Shown here piece by piece: positions 22,100-33,331 of a stretch of 64,000 bases of DNA (positions are counted from its first letter, which is position 1; each line of letters opens with the position of its first letter). The DNA comes from Hyparrhenia diplandra (Eukaryota; Streptophyta; Magnoliopsida; Poales; Poaceae), in assembly GCA_015847255.1 (NCBI GenBank), contig JADLZK010010458.1, positions 186,001 through 250,000 of the forward strand. The letters run 5' to 3'. The notes under the pieces were generated by a model. The model worked only from the letters and a program-made list of their open reading frames with translations, was not told the DNA's origin and ran no database searches. A program made the translations under genes and the position numbers.

Positions 22100-24240
22100 T
22101 TGTGCGAAACTCTACGTTCAAATCCATTCAAATCAACCACCGGCATTTCTTTCGTCAAACTTCTCTCTCGTTACTCATTCACGAATGAACGATCAGGATC
22201 AAAAGTGTCACATCTCCCACCCGCCCGTCGTACGCGCGCGCCGCCCGAGATCAACGGGGCACTTTCCTCCTTTCGCTCCCACTCCTTCCTTCCACGGTCG
22301 CGTCGCTCGGGGACGTCTCTCTTTCTGCAGGCCTTCCATCATGCAGGTGTGCCCCCATCCGCCTCTCCCCGCTCCCATCTAAAATGCCAGAAGTGCTGGC
22401 CGCCGCTCGTCTCCATCACTGCCGCTCCGCTTCCTCCTCCGCGCACCGTCTTCCCGGACCCACCTACGCCAGGTTGCAGCGCTCCGCCTCCTGCTCGTCC
22501 TCCGCGCCGCCGCCGCTCCCATTCCATGACGGCGGCGGGGGGCCGGGGGCAGCAGTACCACCGGCACCCTGTAGGAGGACCGCGTCGATCAAGGGAAGGA
22601 GCCCCGTGGCGACGGCGTCGTTGCTGCGCGTGAGCCCACACCGCGCCTGGTTATCGGCAGCCGCCAGCCAGTCGCAGACTCTTCCACAGGGCTCCAGCGA
22701 TCCTCTAATCAAGGCGCCGCACACCAGGGCGGGCGGGTGTGGACACTAGGACAGGCGACGGCGCGTGAGAAGGCGAGCGAAGACTGGCGGCGGTGCGTGG
22801 GAGCCCATAGCTAGGCTGAGCCGCCGCTACACCTGATCTGACCACCAGCTGGGTAGGGCCGACACGGCAGGGAAGCGGCGGCGTGGACGCGGCAGGGGAA
22901 GTGCTGGTGCAGCACAAGATGGCCGCGGTAAGCAATCCCGCACTTCTTTTCTTCATATGGGTAATCTTTGGTTCATTTTTTCCCCAACAACCGCCCTCAC
23001 GTGGGCTCCTGTGTTTTCTCTGATGCTAAATCGCATGGGGTAGTTGGTGCTGTGAAGACTTGATCTTCAAGTTGTTCTGTGACCTGCGCTTGGTCCCAAT
23101 TCACAGTAAAATGTCACATTACGCGGCCACACTGGCTTGGAATTTGGAAGTAATTAGTCTCTATTGTCAATAATTCCAACGGTATTCTAGGAAGTTTGGA
23201 ATCTAGATGCTTCTGTTATTCACATTTTTTTTCGTATTCAACATCTTGCCTGGATTGATTACAGTTGACGCATTTGCGGCGAAGTTTTCTTACACAAAAG
23301 ATCAGAGGACATGGTGATACCGCAACCTCAGGTATTTTTGTTACCGCTTCGTGGAGTGCCATGGCTTAGTTTTATGGTGCTCGCACTGGAATATTATGTA
23401 GCAACCTTGAACAGACATATATATGTTCGAATCACATTCACCTTTGCCATAAGATGGCAAAACTGAAGCAGTTGTTGGCTTGTTGCACACTTATATTATC
23501 AACTCACATTCACCTTATATTATCTCCGCATGCAGTTGCTTAATTTCTGTCTGCTGTATGGTCTGTTGCGAGTCCTCTGTTGTAATTAGCTTGTCTGATT
23601 GTCCAATTTCAGATGGAGATGAAGTGTTCAAGTCTGTCGTTCATTTGTTGTTAGAAGAAGACAAGGCTCGATAAGCATGAATTCAGGGTAATCCTGTTGA
23701 TATTTTTTTTTTTCTTGCAGCTATAATTCACTTTTAGAAATGAACTTGGAGTTGCCAGTTGGATTGTCAGATGGAATAATCATCAATTATTTCAACATTG
23801 TCACTACTCGAAGGAAATTTCACTGGAATAATCGTCGGGTAGAGCAGCTTGTGAGGTTATGGCCCTCCATCACAAGTTTTGTCACGCCAACTCCAAATAC
23901 TTTGATGTGGTGACCTTCCAACTTTAAATTTGATCTTTTGTATATGCATGTAACTATCCTAAGATACATTTATTTTTTTGTGTTTTTTTTTTTTTTTTTG
24001 CCTGGATCTACATTTGTAGTTGCAAACAAATAATGGGTCAGTTTGTTTTTCACCTAATTTACCTATGTATATTTTAATGAATTTTCAGTCTGTTTTTCAC
24101 CTAATTTACAGTGACTTCGTAGATCCGGCGGCTCCTTCAGAGGCCTGCGGCGATTGAAACTGAACTAAACCAATTTTGAATCTCTGCTCAAGAAATTAAA
24201 CATGAAGCTCACCAAATGGAGGACCTGAAGGTATGTACGA
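22100..24240 (+). other. Putative transcribed locus or decayed gene, unidentified
   Basis: A GC-rich block (22200-22930) ends at a canonical donor (gccgcggtaagca near 22927) and is followed by AT-rich sequence with further splice-like junctions: acaacctcag-type exon end with donor gtattt near 23332, acceptor tttcag near 23612 before gatggagatgaagtgttc, and donor gtatgt near 24233 after ggaggacctgaag. The pattern resembles a spliced plant gene with a GC-rich first exon. However, reading frames are interrupted (for example tgataa and tga stops) and no protein family is recognisable. It could be a non-coding RNA, a pseudogene or a captured fragment. Confidence 0.3.
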
Positions 24241-24966
24241 ACTGCATCTCCAGAAGCCGATTTTGAAACTTTGTAATTTGAGTGCTCCCATTTTGGAGCA
24301 GGTCCTTATCTGATAATGCTGTTCTGTCAGAGTTGTAACTAGAGCAACTTCAGTTTCTGCAGTTATATGCTTGGATCTTTACTGTGCGAGCAACTCTGAT
24401 TTTCCACCGGCTTAATGAGAACTTGCAAGGCTGTCACTGAGTTCAGTTGATGCATTAAGCAGTACTTTTGGTCATTTGGCATCCCCTACAAGTAATCCTT
24501 GAAGAAATTGTGTTCCAGCTAAAACAGAGATGATTACCATATTTAATCACTTTCATGTTTCTGTCATATGTGGCAATCTTTTTAATTTCCTGAAGTTATG
24601 CTAAAAATACAAGGGCCTATTCAAACTATATGGTCTAATGTATGTAGCATGTAAGAAAGAGAATAACGGGTATAGTTGCTTTGCTAAATTCCAACATACA
24701 GTTACTATAACTAAAACATCATTATATTGATAAAAGGACTACTACATTACCACTTTTATGAAACCAATGAGATTATTCCATCATCTGCAGCTTGTCAATC
24801 ATATTTTTAGAATAGTTGTCTCACCAGTATTTTCCAATATTGCAGATCAAGAGATGTTTGTTTTTCTCATATGTTTTCTATTTTTCATGTGCAACCGAAA
24901 AATGAAGCTGTTGCATTAGCACGGGCATTATACTAGTTATTAGTAGTAAACATGTTTGTTGCAACC

Positions 24967-25606
24967 ACTGGCGGAGCCACGTAAAAAAAGGCCCCGCCCC
25001 GCCCATTTGCCTCCCCTGAACCGTGATTTATAAAGACCACAAGTTTTCGTGCTCTGCATGTCCACTACATGCCCTTATTTATTCTTCTACTATCTATACA
25101 TAGGGGCTGTTTGTGCTCTGCATGTCCACTACATGCCCTTATTTATTCTTCTACTATCTAGACATAGGGGTTGTTTGGTTCTCAGCCACAGCACAAGTTA
25201 GGCGGCCACAACCATGCAGGCGGGTGTTTGGTTCATTACTAAATTTAGGATGCCACAAGATTTACTACTTGCATGCAGTGCTGAATTCTCGCCACAAGTG
25301 TGGCGATGATATTCCTCGCCTCTGCCACATCTCGCCACAGTTTGGTTTGGCAAAGTGCGGCTACAAACCAAACATGCCCATAGTATGTGTGCTAAAAATG
25401 GTTAATTGGTAATATTTTATTGTCAATCAAGATTTTATGATGCTTTTTAGCCAACTTTTTATGCTCGACAATTTTGTTGTCAATTTTTTTTATATGTTGT
25501 GACTTAAATACTGGGATTATGTTTTTACTACTCACCGTCCACATATGGATTCAATTGACATATTGCCCCCCACCCCTATGTTTTATTTCTGGCTCCGCTA
25601 CTGGTT
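24967..25606. mobile_element. Composite MITE with tggcggagcca ends
   Basis: The left end cactggcggagccacg and the right end tggctccgctactgg are inverted repeats. The body contains a 61-bp tandem duplication (gtgctctgcatgtccactac at 25048 and 25109). A second element is nested in it. Confidence 0.6.
25165..25383. mobile_element. Nested PIF/hAT-like MITE
   Basis: It lies inside the preceding element. The left end aggggttgtttggttctcagc pairs with the right end gctacaaaccaaacatgccc. Limits are approximate as the ends are diverged. Confidence 0.5.
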
Positions 25607-26394
25607 AGTGGTTACACATGTTCTATCTTATATGAGCGCAGGTCATGATCCCTAGTCACATACGAGATATAGATGGCACGACCTAGTAAGTGTTTGAATC
25701 AATAGCGGATCCAGGGGTCTCGAGCCCCCTACCACCCTGAATCCCTGATTTCCACATAGCCCCTACAAATTTGAGGAAGAAGAAGCCCCCTGTAGTCAAT
25801 CCTGTCTCCGCCACTGGTTAGAATCAACCTTATATTCATCATCGTAAAGCGAGACAACAGAAACTCTTTTGTGACGGATAGTTATGCCGAGATGGACCAA
25901 AAAGAAAAAAAATAGGAAAATGTTTTTGTCTGTTTAGAGATAAGCGAGTAAAAAGTCCAACGTTCCTAAAGTAGATTTGGTCAACGCTAAAAAAGTATTG
26001 GCAAAATGTTTTGTTTTGGATTAGTTAGGCTTAATTGTTAGCTATGGAGTATGGATAAAGAATAGCTATTTTACATTTAGATTTCAGCCAAAGATGATAG
26101 CATCTGAACGCCAACTGCTGAACGCTGATTTCAATTTTGTTTCTCCTTGCAATTTTTTTTTTGTTCAAGCTCAATTTTTGTTTGCATATATAGAAGATTA
26201 CATCCTCTTTTCATTGATAATTCGGTTGAAATTTTATGGACTAGTTTAGGTAGTATCGTGTCTGGTAGCCTGGTAACACATAAATGGCCAGTAACAACAG
26301 AGGTATTCTCATTGATCTGAGTGTTTGCTCTGATAGCACCGAGGTTCTGAAAGTTTGTGAATAGATACCAGGAAGGTTGCAATAAACCAAAATT
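25607..26394. other. Intergenic with a further small MITE relic
   Basis: Near 25690-25820 a sequence from gcggatccaggggtctcgag to tgtctccgccactggtta resembles the same gcggatcc-type repeat found at 8690-8720. No gene is supported. Confidence 0.4.
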
Positions 26395-26409
26395 ACATTG
26401 GAGACACAC

Positions 26410-26526
26410 CGAGGCTGCGCTTTATTGTAAAACTTATGACCTCCCGCGCGAGCGCTTGAGCTCATATGTAAAAAAAAAAAACTATCCTTAATACAAAGAT
26501 GCACAAATATTTTACGAAAAAAAAAA
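26410..26526 (+). mobile_element. LINE 3'-end fragment with target duplication
   Basis: Contains ccttaatacaaagatgcaca and a poly(A)-like end (acgaaaaaaaaaac), like the fragment at 21403. It is flanked by acattggagacacac near 26395 and acattggaggcacac near 26527, a target duplication of about 15 bases with one difference. Confidence 0.7.
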
Positions 26527-26625
26527 CATTGGAGGCACACTTTGGAGTTTTGGACCAAGTAACCAAGTACTACTTAAATCAACTGCTTCTCTAAATTCTC
26601 AAGAATCGATTCCTCATGTTCCTGC

Positions 26626-28545
26626 CTATAGTCTGCCACAGTCATATTCAGTGTGGCTGCGAGAATTGCCACCGAAGAGAATGATAAGCAAGATAATCCT
26701 AATAAGCTTCTTGAACCATGGTTCTGGAGTCACCAAGCACCCGATCAGATACGTCTGGGTGGACAGCCTTAGGATCCTCAGCCTCCTTTCCCTGGCATAC
26801 ACCCCTATGGCGCTTTTGATTTTTCCGAATCATATCCTGATGATCACCATCAGGTCTGCTATCAAAACCATCAGGTAATGCTGTTGACAACGCCCTTGCA
26901 AGCACTATGGTGTCTTCCAGCCCAGCTGATCCACCTTGGCCAAGGAATGGCCCCATGACATGCAGTGAATCGCCAACAAGCGTCACGGTGCCTTGCTGGC
27001 GTTTGGCGAAGAGCAAGTGCCAGGGTGTTCTGTACCAAATCTTGGTCAGGGTTAATGTGTCGATGTCGCTGTTTTTCACCAGCTCAACGATCTCTGAGGG
27101 GTATTCTTTCACTGAATCCAGTGCATATTCTCTGATGAACTGACGATCCTTATTCACAACAGAACCTGGAAAATTCGAGACTCAAATATCTCAGTTGATA
27201 TCCATGCTGGAACTAGACTATCATATTACTTCTCTCTTACCTTCAGGAGGATGCAAATGGGTTAAAAAGAAGCTGACCAGATTGTCAGTTATCGGTATCC
27301 TGCCAACAATGACATCCTTGCTCTCTATACGGATAAGATCGTTGTCAAATGGATGGCCATTCGGGTATGTCGTGAACCCCCTTGTGATCCATAGAGGGAG
27401 CAGTGCTGGCGGGTGCAGACCCAAGAACTTGGCCACCACTGAATTTGATCCGTCGCATCCAATCAGCATCTGCACGTGACTGGCTCTTCAGATAAATGGA
27501 GCGCTGTAAAAAAAAATCAGAAGCATGTTTAGATGAGAAGTTTTACCTTAGCCGTAATGATGCTTCCTTCAGATGTTGTCAGCCGGGGCAATGAACTGAC
27601 GGCATCCACGGAAATTTCTGAGATTTGGCAACCAAAACGGACTGTTCCAGCAGGTAGATGATTAGCCAATGCCTCAATCAGGTCCCATCTTCGCAGACAT
27701 CTTAGCTCACCACTAGGATCAGAAGGGCAAAAATATATTCAGTGAACTTATCTAGCTCAAATGCGGCGCTCAAAGGCAATTACTCTATCTCCGTAAATCA
27801 AATCAAATGATATATACCTGACAGTTATCGAGCTACTCTTTCTTTTGTGAAGACATTCATCTCGGATCCTAATAAAACCAATTATACACAAAGTTCCTCG
27901 GTTATGAGTTATCATAAGAAACCTTGTCATACTATACTATCCCAAAATAGGCAAGTAGTATCTGCCACTGCCAGGAGCTCCAGTCTGCCGAAAACATTTT
28001 CAGATTAAATCGATACGATATAATCCAGTTCGAAGCAACTGGAGATCCGGAACATTGCTACAGTGGCCATGACTATTATTTGGCCAAAATGTGCTTCAGA
28101 TCAGTAAGGTTAATTACATACACTTTGAGAGGCACGGCTTTGCCTCGGAGCTCCGTGGCAACCCCCGAGCTGATCCAGAGCTCGCCAGCCATTGGAGTTG
28201 ATGCCTATGGCTCCCCTTCCTCTCGCAGGCACCCGTACTTCTCCAGCACAAGGCTCCTCAGCCCTTTCCTGCAGTACTTGCACGCATCGACAAGGAACAC
28301 ATTCCTCCAAAGATTAATTAGCCTTTGTTTCTCTTGCAGAAATGCAAGCAAGCAAGAGTCGAGCCAAGCAAGATTCAAGAAGAGCAGCAGCAGCCAGCAG
28401 CGAAGGATAAGCGGAGGGAGCACCTGTGCAGCGCGAGTGCCGTGGCGAGGCCGCAGATGCCGCCGCCCACTATCACGATGCCGTGGGCCTCGCCGCCGTC
28501 GGTCGCCTCCTGCTCTCCGGCTCTCCCTGACCTTGAGCTCGCCAT
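26626..28545 (-). CDS. FAD-dependent monooxygenase, MO1/CTF2 type, copy 2 (homopolymer frame lesions)
   Basis: Paralogue of the gene at 16753-18961. Exons: 28545-28424, 28268-28122, 27868-27818, 27712-27547, 27469-27241 and 27165-26626. Exon 2 (147 bases) and exon 5 (229 bases) have exactly the lengths of copy 1. FAD motif GIVIVGGGICGLATALALHR is in exon 1; the DG motif GCDGSNSVVAKFLG is intact in exon 5; the GD motif GDSLHVMGPFLGQGGSAGLED is in the last exon, which ends YDCGRL. The substrate is unknown; such proteins hydroxylate small aromatic or lipophilic molecules using NAD(P)H and oxygen. Lesions: a one-base loss near 28220 and a compensating extra G near 28157 in exon 2, so only the segment with GINSNGWRALDQLG is shifted; and an extra A in a five-A run near 26813 in the last exon. 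All lie in short runs. Two-copy conservation argues for a real gene, but transcripts are needed. Confidence 0.8.
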
Positions 28546-28585
28546 GCTTCTTTCCCGTTAGTTACTGTCTGTCGGCGAAGTGGTG

Positions 28586-30198
28586 AAGTGAACAAAGTGG
28601 TGAGCGAAATTATTTACAGCCGGCCGGGTCCGGAGGCTCCAGTGTCCAGTCGACGGGCAGCTAGCTAGCTAGAAAGGTATCTCGTGACACGCCTGCTCAT
28701 CATCATACTATGCTTGTATTGTATATATTAGCCATATATAAATATAAAAATATAAATAACTAAGGCTGTATTTAGATGTCGAAAAGTGACGCTAAAATGT
28801 CACATCAGTTATTGCGGTACACATTTAAGTACTAAATGTGGTCTAATTACAATATAAATTATAGATTTGGTCTGTAAATGATAAGACAAATTTTAAGTCT
28901 AATTAATTCATCATTACAGCATGTGTTAGTACAGCAGTTCAATGTCTAATCATGGAATAATTAGGCTCATTAGATTTGTCTCGCAATTTACAAGGTAATG
29001 GTGCAATCGGTGTTGTGTTTCGACTAGATTTAATGCTCCATGCATGCATGACAAGTAGAAGTAGTAAGCTTTTAGGTGTTTTAGTTGTTTCATAGGAAGC
29101 AGGGAAGAGTTTCAAAAAAGGGTGTATTGTTAGTCAAGATAAGGAGTGGATAGTATAGGGTAAGAAAATAACATGTTCGAAGATTTCACTCCCCACCTGG
29201 ACTTCCTTTTTGATGGCTCTTCTTTGTACCAGTTGAATCAATTACCCAACTAATTTCATTCAAAAAGCTATGATCCACTGCTTACTCGAGTGCTTAAGAT
29301 ATTCATTCAGTTTAAGGCACCTTCATCGTTGGAAGGATATTTTTTTTAGAATTACACAGTACAACGTAGACACTTACAACACGCATACACACTCACCCCT
29401 ATAAATACACGAACATAAACTCTACCCCTATGAGCACCTCCAAAGGATTGAACACCCGACAGATATAGAGATTCCCAAAGTCATCATTGACGCCTGATGT
29501 ATTTTTAAGTTTGAAGTTTGAAACTAAACACAGCCAAAACACATCAATGCTGCGGTCCCTTACCATTTTTTAAGAATCATCAGGCGATTTTTCGCGTATA
29601 ATTCAACTTTGCTCAAAAAAAAACCACAAGATCACCAAAGAAGTCGGCCCGAAACGGTACATATAAAAATAAGATTCTTTACCTATTCATAATTTGTCTA
29701 CTTATAGAAATTATAGAAATTTTGATTTTGCTCCTCTCTAACTTGTAACTTACTTTTTACACTTTCTTTCATAACAACCCATTGATAACTATCATTACAT
29801 GGCTATCATTTTTGGGACGGAGTACATTGTTACTCAAATCACACGCACTTGCTGCCCAATGACAAGGACACTAACATGCATTTAATTGTCCACATCACTT
29901 GACATGTCATTCATTAATATTAATTGACAATATTTTATCCCTTCGTAACTAAATGTAGTGTAATTTCATTTTGAATCATCCACGATTCGTGTAGAAATGC
30001 ATAAGATATGCTTCTAGTCTCACAAGAAAATTAAGTTAAAAAGTATATTCTTTAGACACTAGAAGTTATTCTCAGATGCTACTTAAAGGTGTAAAACATT
30101 ACACCAAAACATTTAAACTGTGTTTTTACCGGGAAAAAAACTTATCACAACTAAATTGTGATTATAGATTACATATAAATATATATTTGTATTACAAA
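28586..30198. other. Intergenic with hAT-like MITE and other repeats
   Basis: Upstream region of the monooxygenase gene. A sequence from about 28760 (aaggctgtatttagatgtc) to 29000 resembles hAT-type MITEs also present near 55676 and 53197, sharing gtctaattaattcatcattacagc-like phrases. Around 29340-29500 lies a common grass repeat (acactcacccctataaatac). No gene is supported. Confidence 0.45.
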
Positions 30199-30616
30199 AT
30201 GTTATTAAAGAAAGAGAATCCTGAATCTGTGAATGATTTTAGGCCCATCTCCTTCCTCGATTATTCACTCAAATGCATTACTAAAATCCTGTCCAATAGA
30301 GTACAATCAGCTATTAGCAATCTAGTGCATGCAAACCAATATGGGTTCATCAAGGGAAGAACCATTCAAGACTGTCTTGCTTGGTCTTTTTAGTTCCTAC
30401 ACTTTCACCATCAGTCAAAAAAGGGGATTGTAATCATGAAATTGGTTTTTGAAAAGGCCTTTGATAAGCTAGAGCACAAATTCATTTTGCAAATCCTGAA
30501 ACATAAAGGGTTTTCTTCTAAGTGGGCGGATGGATTGAAAATCTTCTATCCAAGTGACAGCTAATATGTTCTTTTATATGGCACAATTGGAAAAGCTTTC
30601 ACCTGCAAAAGAGGTG

Positions 30617-30817
30617 TGTTAGGCTACCTATGTTTAGTGTGTAGACTACCTATGTTTAGTGTGTGAGTACCAGGTCTTGGTGCTTGGGAGCCTCCCATTG
30701 ATTGTAGGCATGGTGACCAGGCACCAAAGGCCAGTAGCGTTTAGCACCTCTATTTGTATCACACACAACATTTGGAGAATACACCGATCGCATTGTGCAC
30801 ATCCTTCCTTTCTCACA
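30617..30817 (+). repeat. 5' LTR of the TRIM
   Basis: 201 bases, TG at the start and CA at the end, over 90 percent alike by eye to 31296-31496. Contains its own short internal duplication (ctacctatgtttagtgtgt twice). Confidence 0.88.
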
Positions 30818-31058
30818 TGGTATCACGAGTCCGGGTTCTATCCTAGGCTTTAGGCTTCGCCTCGCGCTGCCCCCAGGGGAGGTCGATCCCGATCTCCGCC
30901 GGGGGCAGCGCCCTCGTAGGATGCACGGCCGATCCTTCTGATCCGCTGCGTCGTTGTTGTCAAGGAGTAGCAGACCCACCTCTCCGCATCGTCGTTGTCA
31001 TTGCTGCCGTCGTCGTCAGGTTGCCTTCCACATCGGCCTTCTTAGGGCACCACCGTGG

Positions 31059-31155
31059 GGGATGTAGCTCAATTGGTAGAGTATGAAAATATGCATGAGT
31101 ATCCAGTCAAAGCTTGCACGCCAGCGTTCCGACTGTGGGGATATGTCTCCATTGT
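31059..31155 (+). other. tRNA-Ala-like sequence inside the TRIM
   Basis: The stretch begins ggggatgtagctcaattggt followed by agag, matching the acceptor and D-arm (A box) of plant tRNA-Ala almost base for base. A weak T-arm-like gcgttccgactg and a 3' atgtctcca follow, but the anticodon arm is not foldable. It is therefore a degenerate tRNA-derived segment, not a tRNA gene. Confidence 0.45.
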
Positions 31156-31202
31156 TCTCCATTTTGACCGTTCGTGTTGCTGCCGCTACGACTGCAGGGG
31201 TA

Positions 31203-31496
31203 TGTTAGACTACCTATGTTTAGCGTGTAGACTACCTATGTTTAGTGTGTGAGTACCCGGTCTTGGTGCTTGGGAGCCTCCCATTGTTGTGGGTATGTTA
31301 GACTACCTATGTTTAGTGTGTAGACTACCTATGTTTAGTGTGTGAGTACCCGGTCTTGGTGCTTGGGAGCCTCCCATTGTTGTAGGCATAGTGACCAGGC
31401 ACCAATGGCCAGCAGCGCCTTAGCACCTCTATTTGTATCACACACAACATTTGGAGAATACACCGATCGCATTATGCACATCCTACCTTTCTCACA
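31203..31496 (+). repeat. 3' LTR of the TRIM with a 93-bp tandem duplication of its 5' part
   Basis: The LTR start tgttagactacctatgttta occurs at 31203 and again at 31296. The first 93 bases of the LTR are therefore doubled, giving 294 bases in place of 201. Confidence 0.85.
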
Positions 31497-33331
31497 AGGT
31501 GTCAGGCAAGGTGACCCCTTATCCCCACTCTTATTTGTGTTAGCAGCTGATTTGCTACAGTCTATAATCAATAAAGCCTCGCATGATGGAGACCTTAAGC
31601 ACCCTCTTGGAGACAATTTTGGAGGTGATTTTCCCATAGTACAGTATGTAGATGATACCCTTCTAATTCTGCCAGCCAGACCCCATTGTTCTCTCCGATT
31701 TGAAAGCATTGCTGGTATCCTTCTCATAATCATCTGGCTTACATGTTAATTATACTAAGTCCTCCTTTGTCCCTATAAATATAGATCAGCAGCATGCTGC
31801 CACTCTTGCAAGTATTTTGGGCTGTCAAGTAGGCACCATGCCCTTCACTTACTTGGGGTTACCTTTGTGTACTACTAGGCCAACTATCAATGAATTCACA
31901 CCACTACTGAACAGGATTGAGTGAAGACTCAATGGGATCAGCAAACTGCTCTCATACAATGGTAGGCTGATCTTGGTGAACTCAGTGTTCCCAGCCCTAC
32001 CCACATACTATATGTGCACTCTGAAGTTACCCCTCCAAGTAGTTCATCAAATAGACATATACAGAAAACATGGCCTTTAGGACAAAGGAGATATTAACGG
32101 AAGAGGGAACTGTTTAGTGGCTTGGGAAGATGTCTGCAAATCAAAGATCCAGGGTGGTCTAGGGATCCTAGATATTGAGACACATAATGATGCACTTCTC
32201 ATGAAATTCATCTCAAAATTCTTTTCAAAAGAAAGCACACCTTGGGTTGAGCTCACCTGGCAGCATCTCTATGCAAACAATCAGACACCACCCCAAAATA
32301 GAGCATCTACAGGTTCTTTTTGGTGGAGAGATGTTATAAAACTTTTCCCAAAAATTGAATGCATTGCTACCAGTACCCCAGCAAAGGTGATTCAATAGCT
32401 TTCTGGTCTGTAAAGGCCACTGACACGCCCCTATCAGATAAGTACCCCCAACTGTTCTCTTTCTGCAGAAAGCCCAAGTGCTCAGTATCCTTCTTCATTA
32501 ATCAAAGCCTGGACAGATTGTTTAGACTACCTCTATCACAAATTGCTGCAAGTCAACTAGAGGATATGTATCAACACATAGAGGAACAGGGCTGGGACCC
32601 TAATTCCAATGATCTATGGTCTTTCATCTGGGGTTCAAGGAACTTCAGTAGCAGAAAAGCTTATAAAGCTCTGATAGGAGAATCTCAGGCTTCTCCACTC
32701 TTTAAGTGGATGTGGGGGTCACATAATCCTGGAAATCAAAATTTTTTCTTTTGGCTCCTTTTAAGAAATCGTGAACACCAGGAATTTGTTGAAGAGAAAG
32801 AACATGCATCTCGATGACTACTCCTATGTCCTGTGTGATCAAGATTTTGAGGAAACCTCTCTCCATCTCTTTTTCGAATGCCCCTTTAGCAAAGAATGTT
32901 GGGATGCTGTCAACATTCAGTGCGACCTTGATTTAAGCCCATCAGACATGCTCTTAAAAGGAAGAAAAGATTTCAACAATGTAATATTCAGAGAAGTGCT
33001 CATTCCAACTAGTTGGTGTATCTGGAAGATGAGAAACGGTGTGATCTTTTTGACAATAAGCAGAGAAGCCTCAATGTCTGGAAAAGAGAATTCAATGAGG
33101 AGTTTAACCTGGTCTGTATCGAGTCCAGAGGCAGCAGGCATCATTTATTAGAAACCTGGAGACAATCCACTTTGTAACTGTAGCTGTAACTGTTTTTATT
33201 TTTCTTTCTTTTTGTTTGGGCATAATGGCCTTGTAACATTTTTTTTTTACATCCCTATTCTTTTATTTAATTGAAAATGAAAAAATAGATAGGGGAATTC
33301 CCCTACTGATTCCGTCAAAAAAAAAAAAAGA

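Larger units (their letters stand above)
30617..31496 (+). mobile_element. TRIM-type small LTR retrotransposon inserted in the LINE
   Basis: An 880-bp non-coding LTR element. The 5' LTR (30617-30817, 201 bases) and 3' LTR (31296-31496, 201 bases) begin tgttag and end ctcaca, the TG-CA rule. The next bases after the 5' LTR, tggtatcacgag, match the initiator-Met tRNA primer-binding type with one change. A 5-bp target duplication aggtg flanks it (30612-30616 and 31497-31501). A purine-rich ctgcaggggta precedes the first copy of the 3' LTR start at 31203. There is no gag or pol. Size and structure fit terminal-repeat retrotransposons in miniature (TRIMs), which move with proteins from other elements. 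Confidence 0.9.
30199..33331 (+). mobile_element. 5'-truncated L1-type LINE, ORF2 relic, split by a TRIM
   Basis: Plus-strand fragments read as one LINE reverse transcriptase. They include ESVNDFRPISFLDYSLKCIT, LVHANQYGFIKGRTIQDCLA, RQGDPLSPLLFVLAADLLQS and the catalytic YVDD (in VQYVDDTLL near 31640). Next come FTYLGLPL, the RNase-H-side and zf-RVT region (WMWGSHNPGNQNFFFWLLL, TSLHLFFECPFSKECWD) and a Trp-rich end. The 3' UTR ends at a poly(A) run (33319-33331). Stops and frameshifts show it is dead. The 5' end is truncated just before the RT fingers (about 30199); no target duplication was recognised. The RT domain is interrupted by an LTR element at 30617-31496; removing that element restores CKRGVRQGDPLSP. 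Confidence 0.9.
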
